Source of the DNA: a virus | Length of the DNA: 64,000 nt | IMG/VR virus record: IMGVR_UViG_3300032249_000373 | Coordinates: 1 to 64,000 of that record | Direction: 5' to 3' (one strand) | Shown here: one piece after another, positions 26,960-36,551 of the stretch | How the letters are laid out: every line of letters starts with the position of its first letter | Numbering within the stretch: position 1 is the first letter of the stretch | Position numbers and translations under genes: made by a program | Notes under the pieces: model-generated | Database searches by the model: none | Told to the model about the DNA's origin: nothing | Seen by the model: only the letters and a program-made list of their open reading frames with translations

Positions 26960-29900
26960 ATGTCTAGCCCATCAAATTTGTACGCAGAAAAAGTTTTCAG
27001 TGAACACCCAATGGCTCTTTGGGCACTAGACGATAAACTTGATTATGTTAGTCTTATTTCAGAGGCTCAAAGAAATATTCTTACACTTTGGGATAAAACA
27101 GGATGTACTCTTTCTTCAGGTACTGGACTAACTGGTGAGCCATTTCCAAATAGTTATACTACAAAGGTTAGTTGTAGCATACCAGTTGGGGCTACAAACG
27201 AGGCTATATTAAAAAGTCCAGAAATCATGAATTTTCAGGATCTAGATTTAGAACTTGGAACATTTTGTATTGGAACACATTTTTATTCTGGAAGCGTTTA
27301 TCTAGAGTCAGTATCTATAGGATATGAATATACAGATACTACAACTTCACAAGTTGTACAAAACTTAAAAACATTTAATACCTCAATATCAAACCAGTGG
27401 GCTTTTATATCTGAAACATTTGAGATTCCCAATGAAAGCACAAACTTTAAATTAGTAATAAAAATTGTTACAAACACTGGTGGAGACAACATAAATGACT
27501 ATGAGTTTTACTTTAATGGAATATCTTTGGGTCAATGGTCTGAAGAGTTTAATGTAGTTTCTCTAGGTGTATCCTCAGAAACTTTTCCAGCAGAGATTGA
27601 ACTAACAACAACTAGCAGAGTTATTCCAGCACCAGCGTATGGAATATCTTCTGACACAGGATACTATCTTGTAAATGATAATTCTTTAGTAGCAAAAAAT
27701 ACTGGAGTTCCTTTAGTCTTTGGTGCATCAAATGTTACAAAGTTATCTCCAAACACAGGGGGAGACCCTTCTTTTATATTTCCTGGAAAAGGTTTCTTGC
27801 ATGAAAATGGAAGGCATAGCGATTACACTGTAGAGTTTTGGGCAAGAATTAATTCAGACTCTAATGACCCTAAAAGAATTTTTGGACCAATAGGAAGTGA
27901 AGATGGTCTTTATGTAGAGGGTGGATTCTTAACTCTTTTAATTGGCGGAAAATTTAGTTCTCATTTTGTTGGGGAATGGTTTAGACCAATGTTAATTCAT
28001 ATTAGGTTAATTACTGACAATGCCACAGTCTTGATTAATGGAGAGCAAGTAATATCCTTAGACTTTATTACATCAAGCATATCTTTGCCATCAATAAATG
28101 GAGAGGATTGGATTGGCTTTTATGCTTATAATAATGTAAACCCAATAGAGATTGATTGTGTAGCAATATATTCATACCAGGTTCCAAATGTTGTAGCAAA
28201 AAGAAGGTATGTTTATGGTCAAGGAGTAGGATCATCAGAAAGCATTGATTCTGCATACAGTGGAACCTCTGCATTTATAGATTATTCTTTTGCAGACTAC
28301 ACAGCAAACTATAACTACCCAGATTTTGCACAGTGGCAACAGGGAACATTTGATAATCTTTCAACAACTGCAACAGCCCTAACAACTCCTCAGTATTCTT
28401 TGCCAACAATATTTACTGGAACAAAAACATTGCAAGAACTATATGATGACTCAGATATTCTATATCAAAACCTTGCTAGTGGAGATTTAGGGACAGATGC
28501 TCACTTTATATCATTAAATGCAGACTCAACTTGGAATAATGATGGAGCATATATTAACTTTGGAAACTTTAATATTTTAAACTCACAAGTTGCATCTTTG
28601 TATGGAGTATTTCAGGTAAATAATCAGGGTAGTGGAACAAACGAAACAGAAGAAATACTATTTAAGATATATAATCAAAGTACAGGAAACTACTTTTCTA
28701 TTAAGGTAGATGGACTAGAAATCGTGTACTCTTTATATTACTCAGGAATATCTCAAGAAATATATCGTACAGATGAGTTTGAGGTTGAAGAACTTTTTGC
28801 TGCTGGAATTAATATTCAAACACTTGTAAACACTTTTGGTGGAAACCTTGCAACATTCTTTGGTAATCAAAACTCCTTAAGCCTTTATGTTGGTGGAGAT
28901 AACTCTGGATCTAAAACCTTTAAAGGATATATTTTTTCTATTGGATTTTCAACAGAACTAAACTCAAACTCAATATCTAATTGTTTTGATGAAAGTGGAA
29001 TTGCAATTATTGATACTTACACTGGAAGTGGAGTTGAGTCATCTGAAAATGCATTAGCATTATTGTCACATACAGCAAGTTATACTCTTTTGCCAACATA
29101 TGCGTATGGAAGTTTGTTCTTAGACATAGGTGTTTCTGGATATTGGGAAGACTACATGCCATTATCTTATTTTGCAAAGTTTGTTCAAAATGATCTAGGA
29201 AATTCTTTTTATGACTTAGACTTTTTACAGTTCAATATTGGTTATCCCTCACCATCAAGCCTGCTTGAGGCAGAGACAACTGGATCTTGGACATATGAGG
29301 AGTTGGCTAGTTCATATTCTTTGCCAACACAAAGAACATACCAGCAACTAGATAACTCTTTGCTTACTGGTTGGAATAACTATCAAGACCTTAAAGAAAA
29401 GGCTTTAAAGTATTATGAGTATAATACTGAAGGAGCAGCAGTTAGAAGTTATGTTACTTTTCAGTATATTGCTGACGGTGCAAATTTATCACAAGATAAT
29501 TTTACAACAACTGTTACTGCAAAAGAAAATGCTGTTGTTGATGTTTCAGAATATTCTTCTTGGTCAACTACAAAGTTTGAGGTTGTTGACAATACAATAA
29601 TTTATCCAAGAAAAGATGTTGACTTTAATAGTTTAGCAATTGTTTATCATCTTGATTTTAATATTCGTGGAATACTAACAAAACCAGTTTTGCTAAGAAA
29701 ACTTGAACTTGCATCCCAGGCATTAAATGACAATTCCTTTAATCCAGTAGGAACAAGGTTTGGAACAGACCTATTCCCGTATAAGCGCTCTGGACTATAT
29801 TATGATTATAAGTCAAAGAACCCATTTAGTATTTATAAGGGAAGTACTCCATACCTATACATGAATAGAACATCTGGAATACAAGTTCGTGGAGATTTTG

Positions 29901-30604
29901 ATTCAAACTTTGATCGTGGAATTTCAATACCAATTAATCAATCTCTTGCAGAAAACTATAGAGTAAGCGCAATGCAGTCTTGGATAAGGTATGACCAAGA
30001 ATCATTTACAGCAACATCAATTCCTTTATTTGAAATAATACACAAGGCAGATACTATTGTTTTCTTTGTTGTAGCCAATGATGAAACTGGTCAGCGTGGC
30101 AGGGTTTATGCTAAAAATAAATCAGATAACTCAGATTTTCAGGGAATATCGTACTACCTTAATGGAACGCTTGTAAGAGAACCAGTCTTGACAATTAAAG
30201 AATGGTCAGCGCTAGGCATTAATTTTGGAGAATCAGTAAACTTTGATCTATTTATAGGATCAATTAATCTAAATAGCCCAGCATTGTTTAATAATGTTGC
30301 ATACTATCAAGCCAACAACCTTCAACAGGTACAATCTAAGATTAATAGACCTTGGCTTAAAGTTAAGCAGGAAGGTATTACAAACAGAAACTGGTCTTTT
30401 TGGCTAAATAATTATACTTGGGAAGGCGTTTTAGTTATTTCTGCATCAGCCTTGTATGGAGTTAACGCTCAAGATGTATATAAAACCTATATTGGAACTA
30501 ATAAGATTATTATTGATGATGAGTCAGGTATGATTTTTGATGCAGATAAGATGAAAATATACAATGACACTACGTGGTCAATATCTGTAGGCTCGCCAGT
30601 GTAA
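26960..30604 (+). CDS. Large tail protein with LamG-like domain, 1214 residues
   Basis: Starts MSSPSNLYAEKVFSEHPMAL followed by WALDD, a segment seen in many actinophage minor tail proteins. About residues 280-430 (FIFPGKGFLHENGRHSDYTV, EFWARI, then WFRPMLIHIRLITDNATVLI) form a concanavalin/LamG sandwich that usually binds sugars. The rest is beta-rich and repetitive with no further family recognised. Likely a tail-tip or capsid-decoration protein. It comes first in the virion module, before the portal gene, and has its own promoter and an AGGAG ribosome site. Confidence 0.78.
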   Translation: MSSPSNLYAEKVFSEHPMALWALDDKLDYVSLISEAQRNILTLWDKTGCTLSSGTGLTGEPFPNSYTTKVSCSIPVGATNEAILKSPEIMNFQDLDLELGTFCIGTHFYSGSVYLESVSIGYEYTDTTTSQVVQNLKTFNTSISNQWAFISETFEIPNESTNFKLVIKIVTNTGGDNINDYEFYFNGISLGQWSEEFNVVSLGVSSETFPAEIELTTTSRVIPAPAYGISSDTGYYLVNDNSLVAKNTGVPLVFGASNVTKLSPNTGGDPSFIFPGKGFLHENGRHSDYTVEFWARINSDSNDPKRIFGPIGSEDGLYVEGGFLTLLIGGKFSSHFVGEWFRPMLIHIRLITDNATVLINGEQVISLDFITSSISLPSINGEDWIGFYAYNNVNPIEIDCVAIYSYQVPNVVAKRRYVYGQGVGSSESIDSAYSGTSAFIDYSFADYTANYNYPDFAQWQQGTFDNLSTTATALTTPQYSLPTIFTGTKTLQELYDDSDILYQNLASGDLGTDAHFISLNADSTWNNDGAYINFGNFNILNSQVASLYGVFQVNNQGSGTNETEEILFKIYNQSTGNYFSIKVDGLEIVYSLYYSGISQEIYRTDEFEVEELFAAGINIQTLVNTFGGNLATFFGNQNSLSLYVGGDNSGSKTFKGYIFSIGFSTELNSNSISNCFDESGIAIIDTYTGSGVESSENALALLSHTASYTLLPTYAYGSLFLDIGVSGYWEDYMPLSYFAKFVQNDLGNSFYDLDFLQFNIGYPSPSSLLEAETTGSWTYEELASSYSLPTQRTYQQLDNSLLTGWNNYQDLKEKALKYYEYNTEGAAVRSYVTFQYIADGANLSQDNFTTTVTAKENAVVDVSEYSSWSTTKFEVVDNTIIYPRKDVDFNSLAIVYHLDFNIRGILTKPVLLRKLELASQALNDNSFNPVGTRFGTDLFPYKRSGLYYDYKSKNPFSIYKGSTPYLYMNRTSGIQVRGDFDSNFDRGISIPINQSLAENYRVSAMQSWIRYDQESFTATSIPLFEIIHKADTIVFFVVANDETGQRGRVYAKNKSDNSDFQGISYYLNGTLVREPVLTIKEWSALGINFGESVNFDLFIGSINLNSPALFNNVAYYQANNLQQVQSKINRPWLKVKQEGITNRNWSFWLNNYTWEGVLVISASALYGVNAQDVYKTYIGTNKIIIDDESGMIFDADKMKIYNDTTWSISVGSPV

Positions 30605-30606
30605 TC

Positions 30607-30615
30607 TGGTATACT
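30607..30615 (+). promoter_or_regulatory. Extended -10 (TGGTATACT), leaderless gene
   Basis: Ends 7 nt before the ATG at 30623. An in-frame GTG at 30617 would precede the transcript. Confidence 0.62.
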
Positions 30616-30622
30616 TGTGGTT

Positions 30623-31021
30623 ATGGATTCTTTATTTAGCCCAAAAACTGGCAAACCAATTGTTGAAAATGTACGACGTAAGGTCATTGATAAGCATTAT
30701 GACTGGGGTCTATACGTATATAAGAAGTCAAACGGAAAGTGGTTTACTGACGGAACGGGTTCTGTATTAAACATCCCCGCTCAAAAAGGTGACATCTCAA
30801 AGATTGCAGAACTAAAAAGGGCTGCAGTATTTAATGGTGACGACGGAGAAGGCACAGCCCATTTTGTTCCTGGACTAACTAGAATATCAGAAGAAGAATA
30901 TTCAGAACAAAAAGATAGAATGAGACAGGGTTTAATCCCAAATGTTAATGACCTAGGCGCAATCGCCGATGCACAAAAAACACTAAACACACACGGAAGG
31001 GATGCGTACGAAAGTGACTGA
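30623..31021 (+). CDS. Portal-adjacent conserved protein, 132 residues
   Basis: MDSLFSPKTGKPIVENVRRK followed by HYDWGLYVYKKSNGKWFTDG and TGSVLNIPAQKGDISKIAEL. Similar sequences precede the portal gene in actinophages of this type; function is unknown. It may be a small head-associated or packaging protein. The ATG at 30623 is chosen from the -10 position; the end overlaps the portal start by 20 nt. Confidence 0.75.
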   Translation: MDSLFSPKTGKPIVENVRRKVIDKHYDWGLYVYKKSNGKWFTDGTGSVLNIPAQKGDISKIAELKRAAVFNGDDGEGTAHFVPGLTRISEEEYSEQKDRMRQGLIPNVNDLGAIADAQKTLNTHGRDAYESD

Positions 31022-32621
31022 TGATGATGATAACTTCCAGTATGTAAGAGCAAGCCTAAACACTCAAGAACAAGAAGAAAGTAAATTTAATTTAAGTGAC
31101 CCATTTAATAAAAATTGGGAAGAGTTACAAAAATACTCTGGTCTAGATCAAAACTTTCGTCGCCGTGTGGCAAGACAAGTAAGCAAAGCAATAACGCCAA
31201 ATGAAGCGTACCTAGATTCTGCAAATGCAGTTCCATCTGGAGTGGATGCTGGATCAAAAGCCCTTAATCCTGGAACAGTATACAGAAACGGATACGGTCT
31301 ATTTGACGTAATCACACCACCATACAATATGTATGAACTTGCAAATTTTTATGATACATCTTTTGCTAACCATGCAGCCATTGATGCAAAGGTAGAAAAT
31401 ATCGTAGGCCTTGGATATCGTTTTGATATTGCAGATAGAACTGCACTTAGACTAGAGATGTCAGAAGATGCGTCAGCAACTGACAGAGCAAGAAACAGAA
31501 TTGAAAGAGCAAAAATTGAATTGCGTGACTGGCTAGAAAACCTTAATGATGATGATAGTTTTACAAAAATTATGGAAAAGGTTTATACGGATGTTGAGGC
31601 AACTGGTAATGGTTTTATTGAAGTCGGTAGAACAATAAAGGGAGAAATTGGCTATATTGGTCACATTCCAGCAACCACTGTTCGTGTTCGTAGACTTAAT
31701 GATGGATTCCTTCAAATTATTGGGCAGGCAGTTGTTTACTTTAGAAATTTTGGGGCTAATAATCCAAATCCAGTAACAGCAGACACTCGTGCAAATGAAA
31801 TTATTCATATCAAGTCTTACTCTCCACTAAATACCTACTATGGAATTCCAGACATTGTTTCTGCAATGCCATCTTTAATTGGAGATCAACTAGCGTCAAG
31901 ATACAACATTGACTACTTTGAAAACAAGGCTGTGCCAAGATACATTATTACCCTAAAGGGTGCAAAACTATCTGGTGACGCTGAAGATAAGATGTTTAGA
32001 TTCCTTCAAACTGGATTAAAGTCTCAGTCCCACAGAACTCTTTACATTCCACTTCCTGGAGATACTGATCAAAACAAGGTTGAGTTCAAGATGGAGCCAA
32101 TTGAAAACGGCATCCAAGATGGATCATTTAAAGAGTATCGTAAACAAAATCGTGATGATATTTTAATTGCCCATCAAGTACCTATCTCAAAATTAGGTGG
32201 ATCAGAATCTGGACTTGCTGCAGCGCTTTCTCAAGACAGAACATTTAAAGAACAGGTTGCTCGTCCTGCACAACATCATCTTGAAAAGGTTGTTAATAAG
32301 ATCATTAAGGAAAAGACAGATGTTCTTGAACTTAAGTTTAATGAACTAACTCTTACTGATGAGATTGCACAGTCTCAAATTCTTGAAAGATATGTTAAGA
32401 CTCAGGTTATGACTCCAAATGAGGCTCGCACAGCACTTGATTTGCCACAAAGAAAAGACGGGGATGTTCCATTTGTAATGACTCCAAGACAGGCAACAGA
32501 TGCTAGAGCAAACCTTGCTGGTAATCGTCAAAGAGATACAGAAAGAACAAATAGTCAATCAGATGGCGCTGCAACTCTTGATGGACGCAATCCACAAGGA
32601 GAGGGAAGAGCGTCTCAATAA
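31002..32621 (+). CDS. Portal protein, 539 residues
   Basis: Forms the dodecameric DNA channel at the unique capsid vertex. Recognised from PPYNMYELANFYDTSFANHA (portal clip/wing start), VENIVGLGYRF, VEATGNGFIEVGRTIKGEIG, HIKSYSPLNTYYGIPDIVSA, YNIDYFENKAVPRYIITLKG, DGSFKEYRKQNRDDILIAHQ and SKLGGSESGLAAALSQDRTF. These are the conserved segments of phage portal family PF04860-type proteins. The C-terminal 60 residues are a hydrophilic tail. GGAAGGG precedes the ATG. No terminase gene is present upstream in this window. Confidence 0.92.
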   Translation: MRTKVTDDDDNFQYVRASLNTQEQEESKFNLSDPFNKNWEELQKYSGLDQNFRRRVARQVSKAITPNEAYLDSANAVPSGVDAGSKALNPGTVYRNGYGLFDVITPPYNMYELANFYDTSFANHAAIDAKVENIVGLGYRFDIADRTALRLEMSEDASATDRARNRIERAKIELRDWLENLNDDDSFTKIMEKVYTDVEATGNGFIEVGRTIKGEIGYIGHIPATTVRVRRLNDGFLQIIGQAVVYFRNFGANNPNPVTADTRANEIIHIKSYSPLNTYYGIPDIVSAMPSLIGDQLASRYNIDYFENKAVPRYIITLKGAKLSGDAEDKMFRFLQTGLKSQSHRTLYIPLPGDTDQNKVEFKMEPIENGIQDGSFKEYRKQNRDDILIAHQVPISKLGGSESGLAAALSQDRTFKEQVARPAQHHLEKVVNKIIKEKTDVLELKFNELTLTDEIAQSQILERYVKTQVMTPNEARTALDLPQRKDGDVPFVMTPRQATDARANLAGNRQRDTERTNSQSDGAATLDGRNPQGEGRASQ

Positions 32622-32643
32622 TTGAGAAATCTCTTAAAACATT

Positions 32644-32652
32644 TGGTATAAT
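32644..32652 (+). promoter_or_regulatory. Extended -10 (TGGTATAAT), leaderless gene
   Basis: Ends 10 nt before the ATG at 32663. An in-frame ATG at 32651 overlaps the -10 and cannot be used from this promoter. Confidence 0.62.
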
Positions 32653-32662
32653 GGATAACGAT

Positions 32663-33961
32663 ATGTTAATCAATAAAGCACACTGGACAACAGACAAGGA
32701 TAGCGTCCGTCTGTCAATGCCTATTGGCAAGGTAGATGTAGAACGCAGAATGGTCTCTGGCTTTGCAACTCTTGACAATATTGATAAGCAAGATGATATT
32801 GTTACAACTGAGGCAAGTCTTCAGGCATTTAAAAATTTCCGTGGCAATTTAAGAGAAATGCACCAACCTTCAGCGGTAGGAAAGATTGTCTCATTCAAAG
32901 AAGATAAGTATTTTGACCCTAATTCAAAGAAGTTTTATAGCGGAGTTTATGTATCTGCATACGTATCAAAGGGTGCACAAGATGCCTGGGAGAAAGTTTT
33001 AGATGGCACATATAGTGGTTTTTCTATTGGTGGCAACATTAAGTCTTGGGATGATGCATATAATGCAGACATGGACAAGGCAATTCGTATTATCAAGGAT
33101 TATGATCTTTATGAACTATCTCTTGTAGATAGCCCAGCAAACCAATTTGCAAGCATTATCTCTGTTGAAAAGGTTAATGGACAGAATGTTATTTCTGGAG
33201 CATCAGTAGATGCAGTAATTGAAAATGTTTTTTACGATTCTGAAAACGGTATTGTATTAGTATCTGACTCAGAAACAGCAGAAAGCCCATTAAGTGGTAA
33301 GAACATGGAAAATATTGGTTTTGTAGAAAAAAGTGATGACGAAAAAGCAAACATGATAAAGTTCTTAGTTGATAGTGCTAAAGGCATTAGTACAATTAAG
33401 ATTACCAAGGAGGTAAATAAAATGACAGAAGCAACAGAAGCAGTATTAGATGCTGTAGTTGAAAATGTTGAAATTACTCCAGAGGCACAGCCAGCAGAAG
33501 TAGAAACTCCTGCAGTCGTTGAAGCATCAGCAACAGATACTGTTGTTGAAAAGTCAGACGATGGTGGTGCAGTTCCTTCTGCTCCAGTAGTAGAAGAAGA
33601 GAGCGTTGTTCCAGCAGTTGAAGCCGAACTTGCTGTAGCAAAATCAGATGAATCAATTGTAGATGCAGTTGCTGAAATCAAGAACTCTCTTACTAATGCC
33701 TTTGGCGATCTTGCTGCAACCATTAAGTCTCTTAATGAGCAGGTTGAAGCACTTAGCAAGTCCGTTGACGCTGTGTCTACAGAAGTAACACAAGTCAAAG
33801 GTCAGTTCAATGAGTTTGGAAAGAGAGTAGATGCCGTTGAGCAAGATACCGCTTTCCGCAAGTCTGGCGATCTAGGCGAGATCGTGCAGTTTGAGCCTGT
33901 AAAGGTTCAGAAATCCCTATGGGGCGGACGTTTCCTCAAAAATTCCGACCTATTTAATTAA
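32663..33961 (+). CDS. Prohead protease fused to scaffold (XkdF-like), 432 residues
   Basis: N-terminal about 190 residues form the protease domain: VERRMVSGFATLDNIDKQDD, VTTEASLQAFKNFRGNLREM (the HQP motif with the catalytic His follows), GVYVSAYVSKGAQDAWEKVL, TYSGFSIGGNIKSW with the likely catalytic Ser, and LYELSLVDSPANQFASI. This matches XkdF/U35-type phage proteases. From about residue 255 the protein becomes an acidic, Ala/Val/Glu-rich scaffold with a coiled coil (LAATIKSLNEQVEALSKSVD). A second, in-frame start with a perfect Shine-Dalgarno lies at 33422. Confidence 0.87.
   Translation: MLINKAHWTTDKDSVRLSMPIGKVDVERRMVSGFATLDNIDKQDDIVTTEASLQAFKNFRGNLREMHQPSAVGKIVSFKEDKYFDPNSKKFYSGVYVSAYVSKGAQDAWEKVLDGTYSGFSIGGNIKSWDDAYNADMDKAIRIIKDYDLYELSLVDSPANQFASIISVEKVNGQNVISGASVDAVIENVFYDSENGIVLVSDSETAESPLSGKNMENIGFVEKSDDEKANMIKFLVDSAKGISTIKITKEVNKMTEATEAVLDAVVENVEITPEAQPAEVETPAVVEASATDTVVEKSDDGGAVPSAPVVEEESVVPAVEAELAVAKSDESIVDAVAEIKNSLTNAFGDLAATIKSLNEQVEALSKSVDAVSTEVTQVKGQFNEFGKRVDAVEQDTAFRKSGDLGEIVQFEPVKVQKSLWGGRFLKNSDLFN
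33422..33961 (+). CDS. Scaffolding protein, nested in frame in the protease gene, 179 residues
   Basis: AAGGAGGT (33407-33414) lies 8 nt before an in-frame ATG at 33422 (MTEATEAVLDAVVENVEITP). This is by far the strongest ribosome site in the gene, in the middle of it. The product would be the acidic disordered part plus the coiled coil and the C-terminal capsid-binding helix. Nested protease/scaffold genes are known from lambda C/Nu3 and others. That the internal start is used is inferred from sequence. Confidence 0.78.
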   Translation: MTEATEAVLDAVVENVEITPEAQPAEVETPAVVEASATDTVVEKSDDGGAVPSAPVVEEESVVPAVEAELAVAKSDESIVDAVAEIKNSLTNAFGDLAATIKSLNEQVEALSKSVDAVSTEVTQVKGQFNEFGKRVDAVEQDTAFRKSGDLGEIVQFEPVKVQKSLWGGRFLKNSDLFN

Positions 33962-33987
33962 CAATATATTCACTAGGAGGTGAAATA

Positions 33988-35154
33988 ATGTCAGAACAAG
34001 ATAAAGATATAGCCAAGAACTATCCAGGTTCAGGTGGCTCAGGAGCAGAACTTAACTCCCAGGGTTCACTCGTATCAGGTGGTGTTGGTGGTGCTACAGG
34101 TCTAGACTCAGCAGCAGCGTCTGTTGGATCACAACTTGGTAACACAGCAACAGCAAACTTCGGTGTAACAACTGGAGCAAATGCTGTAAACCCAACTGGA
34201 GTTGCAGGAGGTATTCTTGCACCAGAACAGGCTCGTCGCTTCATCGACTACGTGTGGGATGCAACAGTACTCGCCAAGGATGGTCGTAGAGTTACGATGC
34301 GTGCTAATACAATGGAAATCGAAAAGGTTAACGTTGGAGAGCGTGTTATTCGTGCAGCAGCGCAGGGTAGTCCAAACTACACAAACGCTGGTGCAACATT
34401 TACAAAGGTAGAACTTACTACAAAGAAGATTCGTCTTGATTGGGAAGTTTCTACAGAATCACTAGAAGACAATATTGAAGGTGGAGCACTTGAAGATCAT
34501 CTAGTTCGCTTGATGACAAATGCATTCGCAAACGATATTGAAGACCTTGCTATCAATGGTGATGGCGCAACAGGTGACTTCTTGTCAATTATGCAAGGTT
34601 TCGTAAAGCAAACTACAGATTCTGTATATTCAGGAGGACAGTATGTAAACGACGCTCATGAGTCAGTCGTTACTGTCGCTAATGATGCTTGGACACCAAC
34701 AGTAATGCAGAACATCATTCTAGCAATGCCACGTAAGTATCGTGCAGTTAAGTCGAACCTAAAGTTCTACGCTGGTACAGATGCTTTCCAGGGTATCGTT
34801 TCAAATAACGGTACACTAGGCGATGCAATCGCAGAAGCATTTGCTGGTCGCCCAGCAGGTACACCTGCAAACCGTCAAGATTACCTTGATGGAAACGCAC
34901 AGACAATTGGTAATGCACGTACAACTCGTGTATTAGGAATTGATGTAATGGAAGTTCCTTACTACCCAGATGGTTTCGTCGACTTGACATTCCCATCAAA
35001 CCGTGTATGGGGATTCCAGCGTGATATTACTGTAAACCGTGAATACAAGCCAAAGAAGGATACAATTGAATACACAGTATTCGTCCGCTTTGGTATTCAA
35101 TGGGAAGAACTAGATGCAGTTGCTTATGCAGATGCAAACTCTACTTCTGAGTAA
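33988..35154 (+). CDS. Major capsid protein (HK97 fold), 388 residues
   Basis: The first 70 residues are glycine/serine/alanine-rich and probably disordered. The body starts near GVAGGILAPEQARRFIDYVW, with RRVTMRANTMEIEKVNVGER, the E-loop region RLDWEVSTESLEDNIEGGAL, VTVANDAWTPTVMQNIILAM and the C-terminal NREYKPKKDTIEYTVFVRFG. These segments match HK97-fold capsid proteins of actinophages. The strong TAGGAGGTGA ribosome site and a terminator directly after the gene fit a high-level product. Confidence 0.88.
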   Translation: MSEQDKDIAKNYPGSGGSGAELNSQGSLVSGGVGGATGLDSAAASVGSQLGNTATANFGVTTGANAVNPTGVAGGILAPEQARRFIDYVWDATVLAKDGRRVTMRANTMEIEKVNVGERVIRAAAQGSPNYTNAGATFTKVELTTKKIRLDWEVSTESLEDNIEGGALEDHLVRLMTNAFANDIEDLAINGDGATGDFLSIMQGFVKQTTDSVYSGGQYVNDAHESVVTVANDAWTPTVMQNIILAMPRKYRAVKSNLKFYAGTDAFQGIVSNNGTLGDAIAEAFAGRPAGTPANRQDYLDGNAQTIGNARTTRVLGIDVMEVPYYPDGFVDLTFPSNRVWGFQRDITVNREYKPKKDTIEYTVFVRFGIQWEELDAVAYADANSTSE

Positions 35155-35174
35155 TAATCATAAATAATTGAATT

Positions 35175-35206
35175 AGGAGGGCGGTGTAACAACTGCCCTC
35201 CTTCTT
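35175..35206 (+). terminator. Intrinsic terminator after the capsid gene
   Basis: AGGAGGGC (35175-35182) pairs with GCCCTCCT (35195-35202), followed by TCTTC. Confidence 0.82.
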
Positions 35207-35213
35207 CACATTC

Positions 35214-35222
35214 TGGTATAAT
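35214..35222 (+). promoter_or_regulatory. Extended -10 (TGGTATAAT) for the connector operon
   Basis: Directly after the terminator; AGGAGG and the ATG at 35242 follow. Confidence 0.62.
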
Positions 35223-35241
35223 AACATAGGAGGATACAATT

Positions 35242-35574
35242 ATGACAATTGAAGAATTAGTTACAAAAACAGTTTTTGAGTTAAAGTCCTATGCCAAAAA
35301 GAATAATATCAATCTAGATGGGGCAACAACAAAAATGCAGATATTGGAAACAATAGGCAGTTTTATTCCAGACCCTAACAAAGAAGTTGTTACACCAAGC
35401 AAAACAAACGAAAAGATTGCAATACATTCAACTAAAAGTATACATTGGGTAAAAGTTGGCCAACTAACCCCAGGTTATAATATTGTAACCAAAGAAGCAT
35501 CAGAAAAATGGCTAACACGTAAGCAGGTCCGCATTGCGACACCTGAAGAATTAGCGAGTTATTACGGTAAATAA
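35242..35574 (+). CDS. Head-tail connector-region protein, 110 residues
   Basis: N-terminal helix (MTIEELVTKTVFELKSYAKK) resembling a SAP/Rho-N-type helical domain, and a C-terminal segment WVKVGQLTPGYNIVTKEASE ... WLTRKQVRIATPEELASYYG that recurs in small proteins right after actinophage capsid genes. Function is not known; position suggests a neck or capsid-stabilising role. TAATG junction with the next gene. Confidence 0.75.
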   Translation: MTIEELVTKTVFELKSYAKKNNINLDGATTKMQILETIGSFIPDPNKEVVTPSKTNEKIAIHSTKSIHWVKVGQLTPGYNIVTKEASEKWLTRKQVRIATPEELASYYGK

Positions 35575-36551
35575 TGGAAATATTACGTAAGCCACCATAC
35601 CCATTGTCTGTATCTTATACAGTACCAGAACCATCTACAGAATACATTCTTGTAATTGAGGACCTACTAGAACAAGTAGAGTCAGAGATCATCCTTCAGT
35701 CAAATCAAAAATCCGTAATAACATATGAACTAACTGGAGAATATACACAGTACGACAAGTCATACCCAGTCACAGTTTACGAAAGCATTACAGTTTCTGG
35801 AGTTCAAGATGTTCGTGGAGATATTGTAGTAGAAGATAATCTAGATATAACAAGACCATATGTGGATCCAGCAACTTTAGGAACAACTCCTACGGAAATA
35901 ACAGAATATACAGAACATGAAAAACTTGCAAGAGCGATAATTGACTCAGTTACTGGTGGATTTTATTATAAGAGATCTTACCTAGAGATTGTTGGACAGG
36001 GAACTGATTATGTACCTCTTTGGGACAAGACGCATAAAATTTTAACGGTACACGAAAATGCAGAATTAGTATACGACTCATCTGAAAATCCAAAGGCAAT
36101 TGGAGTATATAACTATTTAATAACCAAAGATAAGAGTGCTATAACAAAAGACCCTCTTGAATTGACCGATGGATTAAATCGTGCAGAAAGAAAACCAGCA
36201 AGAATTCCTTTAGCATACTCCGACTCAATCTCTATGTTTGATACAGAAGACAGTGGAAATGTACAGACAGTAAGTGCTGGTGTTGGGTTTGCAGAGGGAA
36301 CCGACTACATATTCTTACTAGAGGTTGGACATAAAGTTGTTCCATATGATATTCAAGATGCAGCAAAAATGCTTATTAATGACATTAAGTGCGGAAAATT
36401 AGATTATTATAAGAGATATGTAAAAGCCTACAGCACTGAGCAGTTTAAAATTGAGTATGATAAAAGACTGCTTGATGGAACTGGCAACATATTAGTAGAT
36501 AAAATTTTAGACAAATATAAGAATAATATTTCCAAGCCCTGGGTGTTGTAA
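35574..36551 (+). CDS. Head-tail connector (adaptor-like), 325 residues
   Basis: The C-terminal third (VVPYDIQDAAKMLINDIKCG ... STEQFKIEYDKRLLDGTGNI) is helical and resembles adaptor (gp6-like) connectors; the N-terminal two-thirds is beta-rich (KSVITYELTGEYTQYDKSYP). Its place as second gene after the capsid fits the first neck ring. Named by position and pattern, not by a strong family match. Confidence 0.68.
   Translation: MEILRKPPYPLSVSYTVPEPSTEYILVIEDLLEQVESEIILQSNQKSVITYELTGEYTQYDKSYPVTVYESITVSGVQDVRGDIVVEDNLDITRPYVDPATLGTTPTEITEYTEHEKLARAIIDSVTGGFYYKRSYLEIVGQGTDYVPLWDKTHKILTVHENAELVYDSSENPKAIGVYNYLITKDKSAITKDPLELTDGLNRAERKPARIPLAYSDSISMFDTEDSGNVQTVSAGVGFAEGTDYIFLLEVGHKVVPYDIQDAAKMLINDIKCGKLDYYKRYVKAYSTEQFKIEYDKRLLDGTGNILVDKILDKYKNNISKPWVL

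Noticed and set aside
32651-32662. ATG at 32651 as the start of the protease
   Set aside because: It overlaps the TATAAT of the only visible promoter, so it cannot be in that transcript; ATG 32663 is the next in-frame choice.
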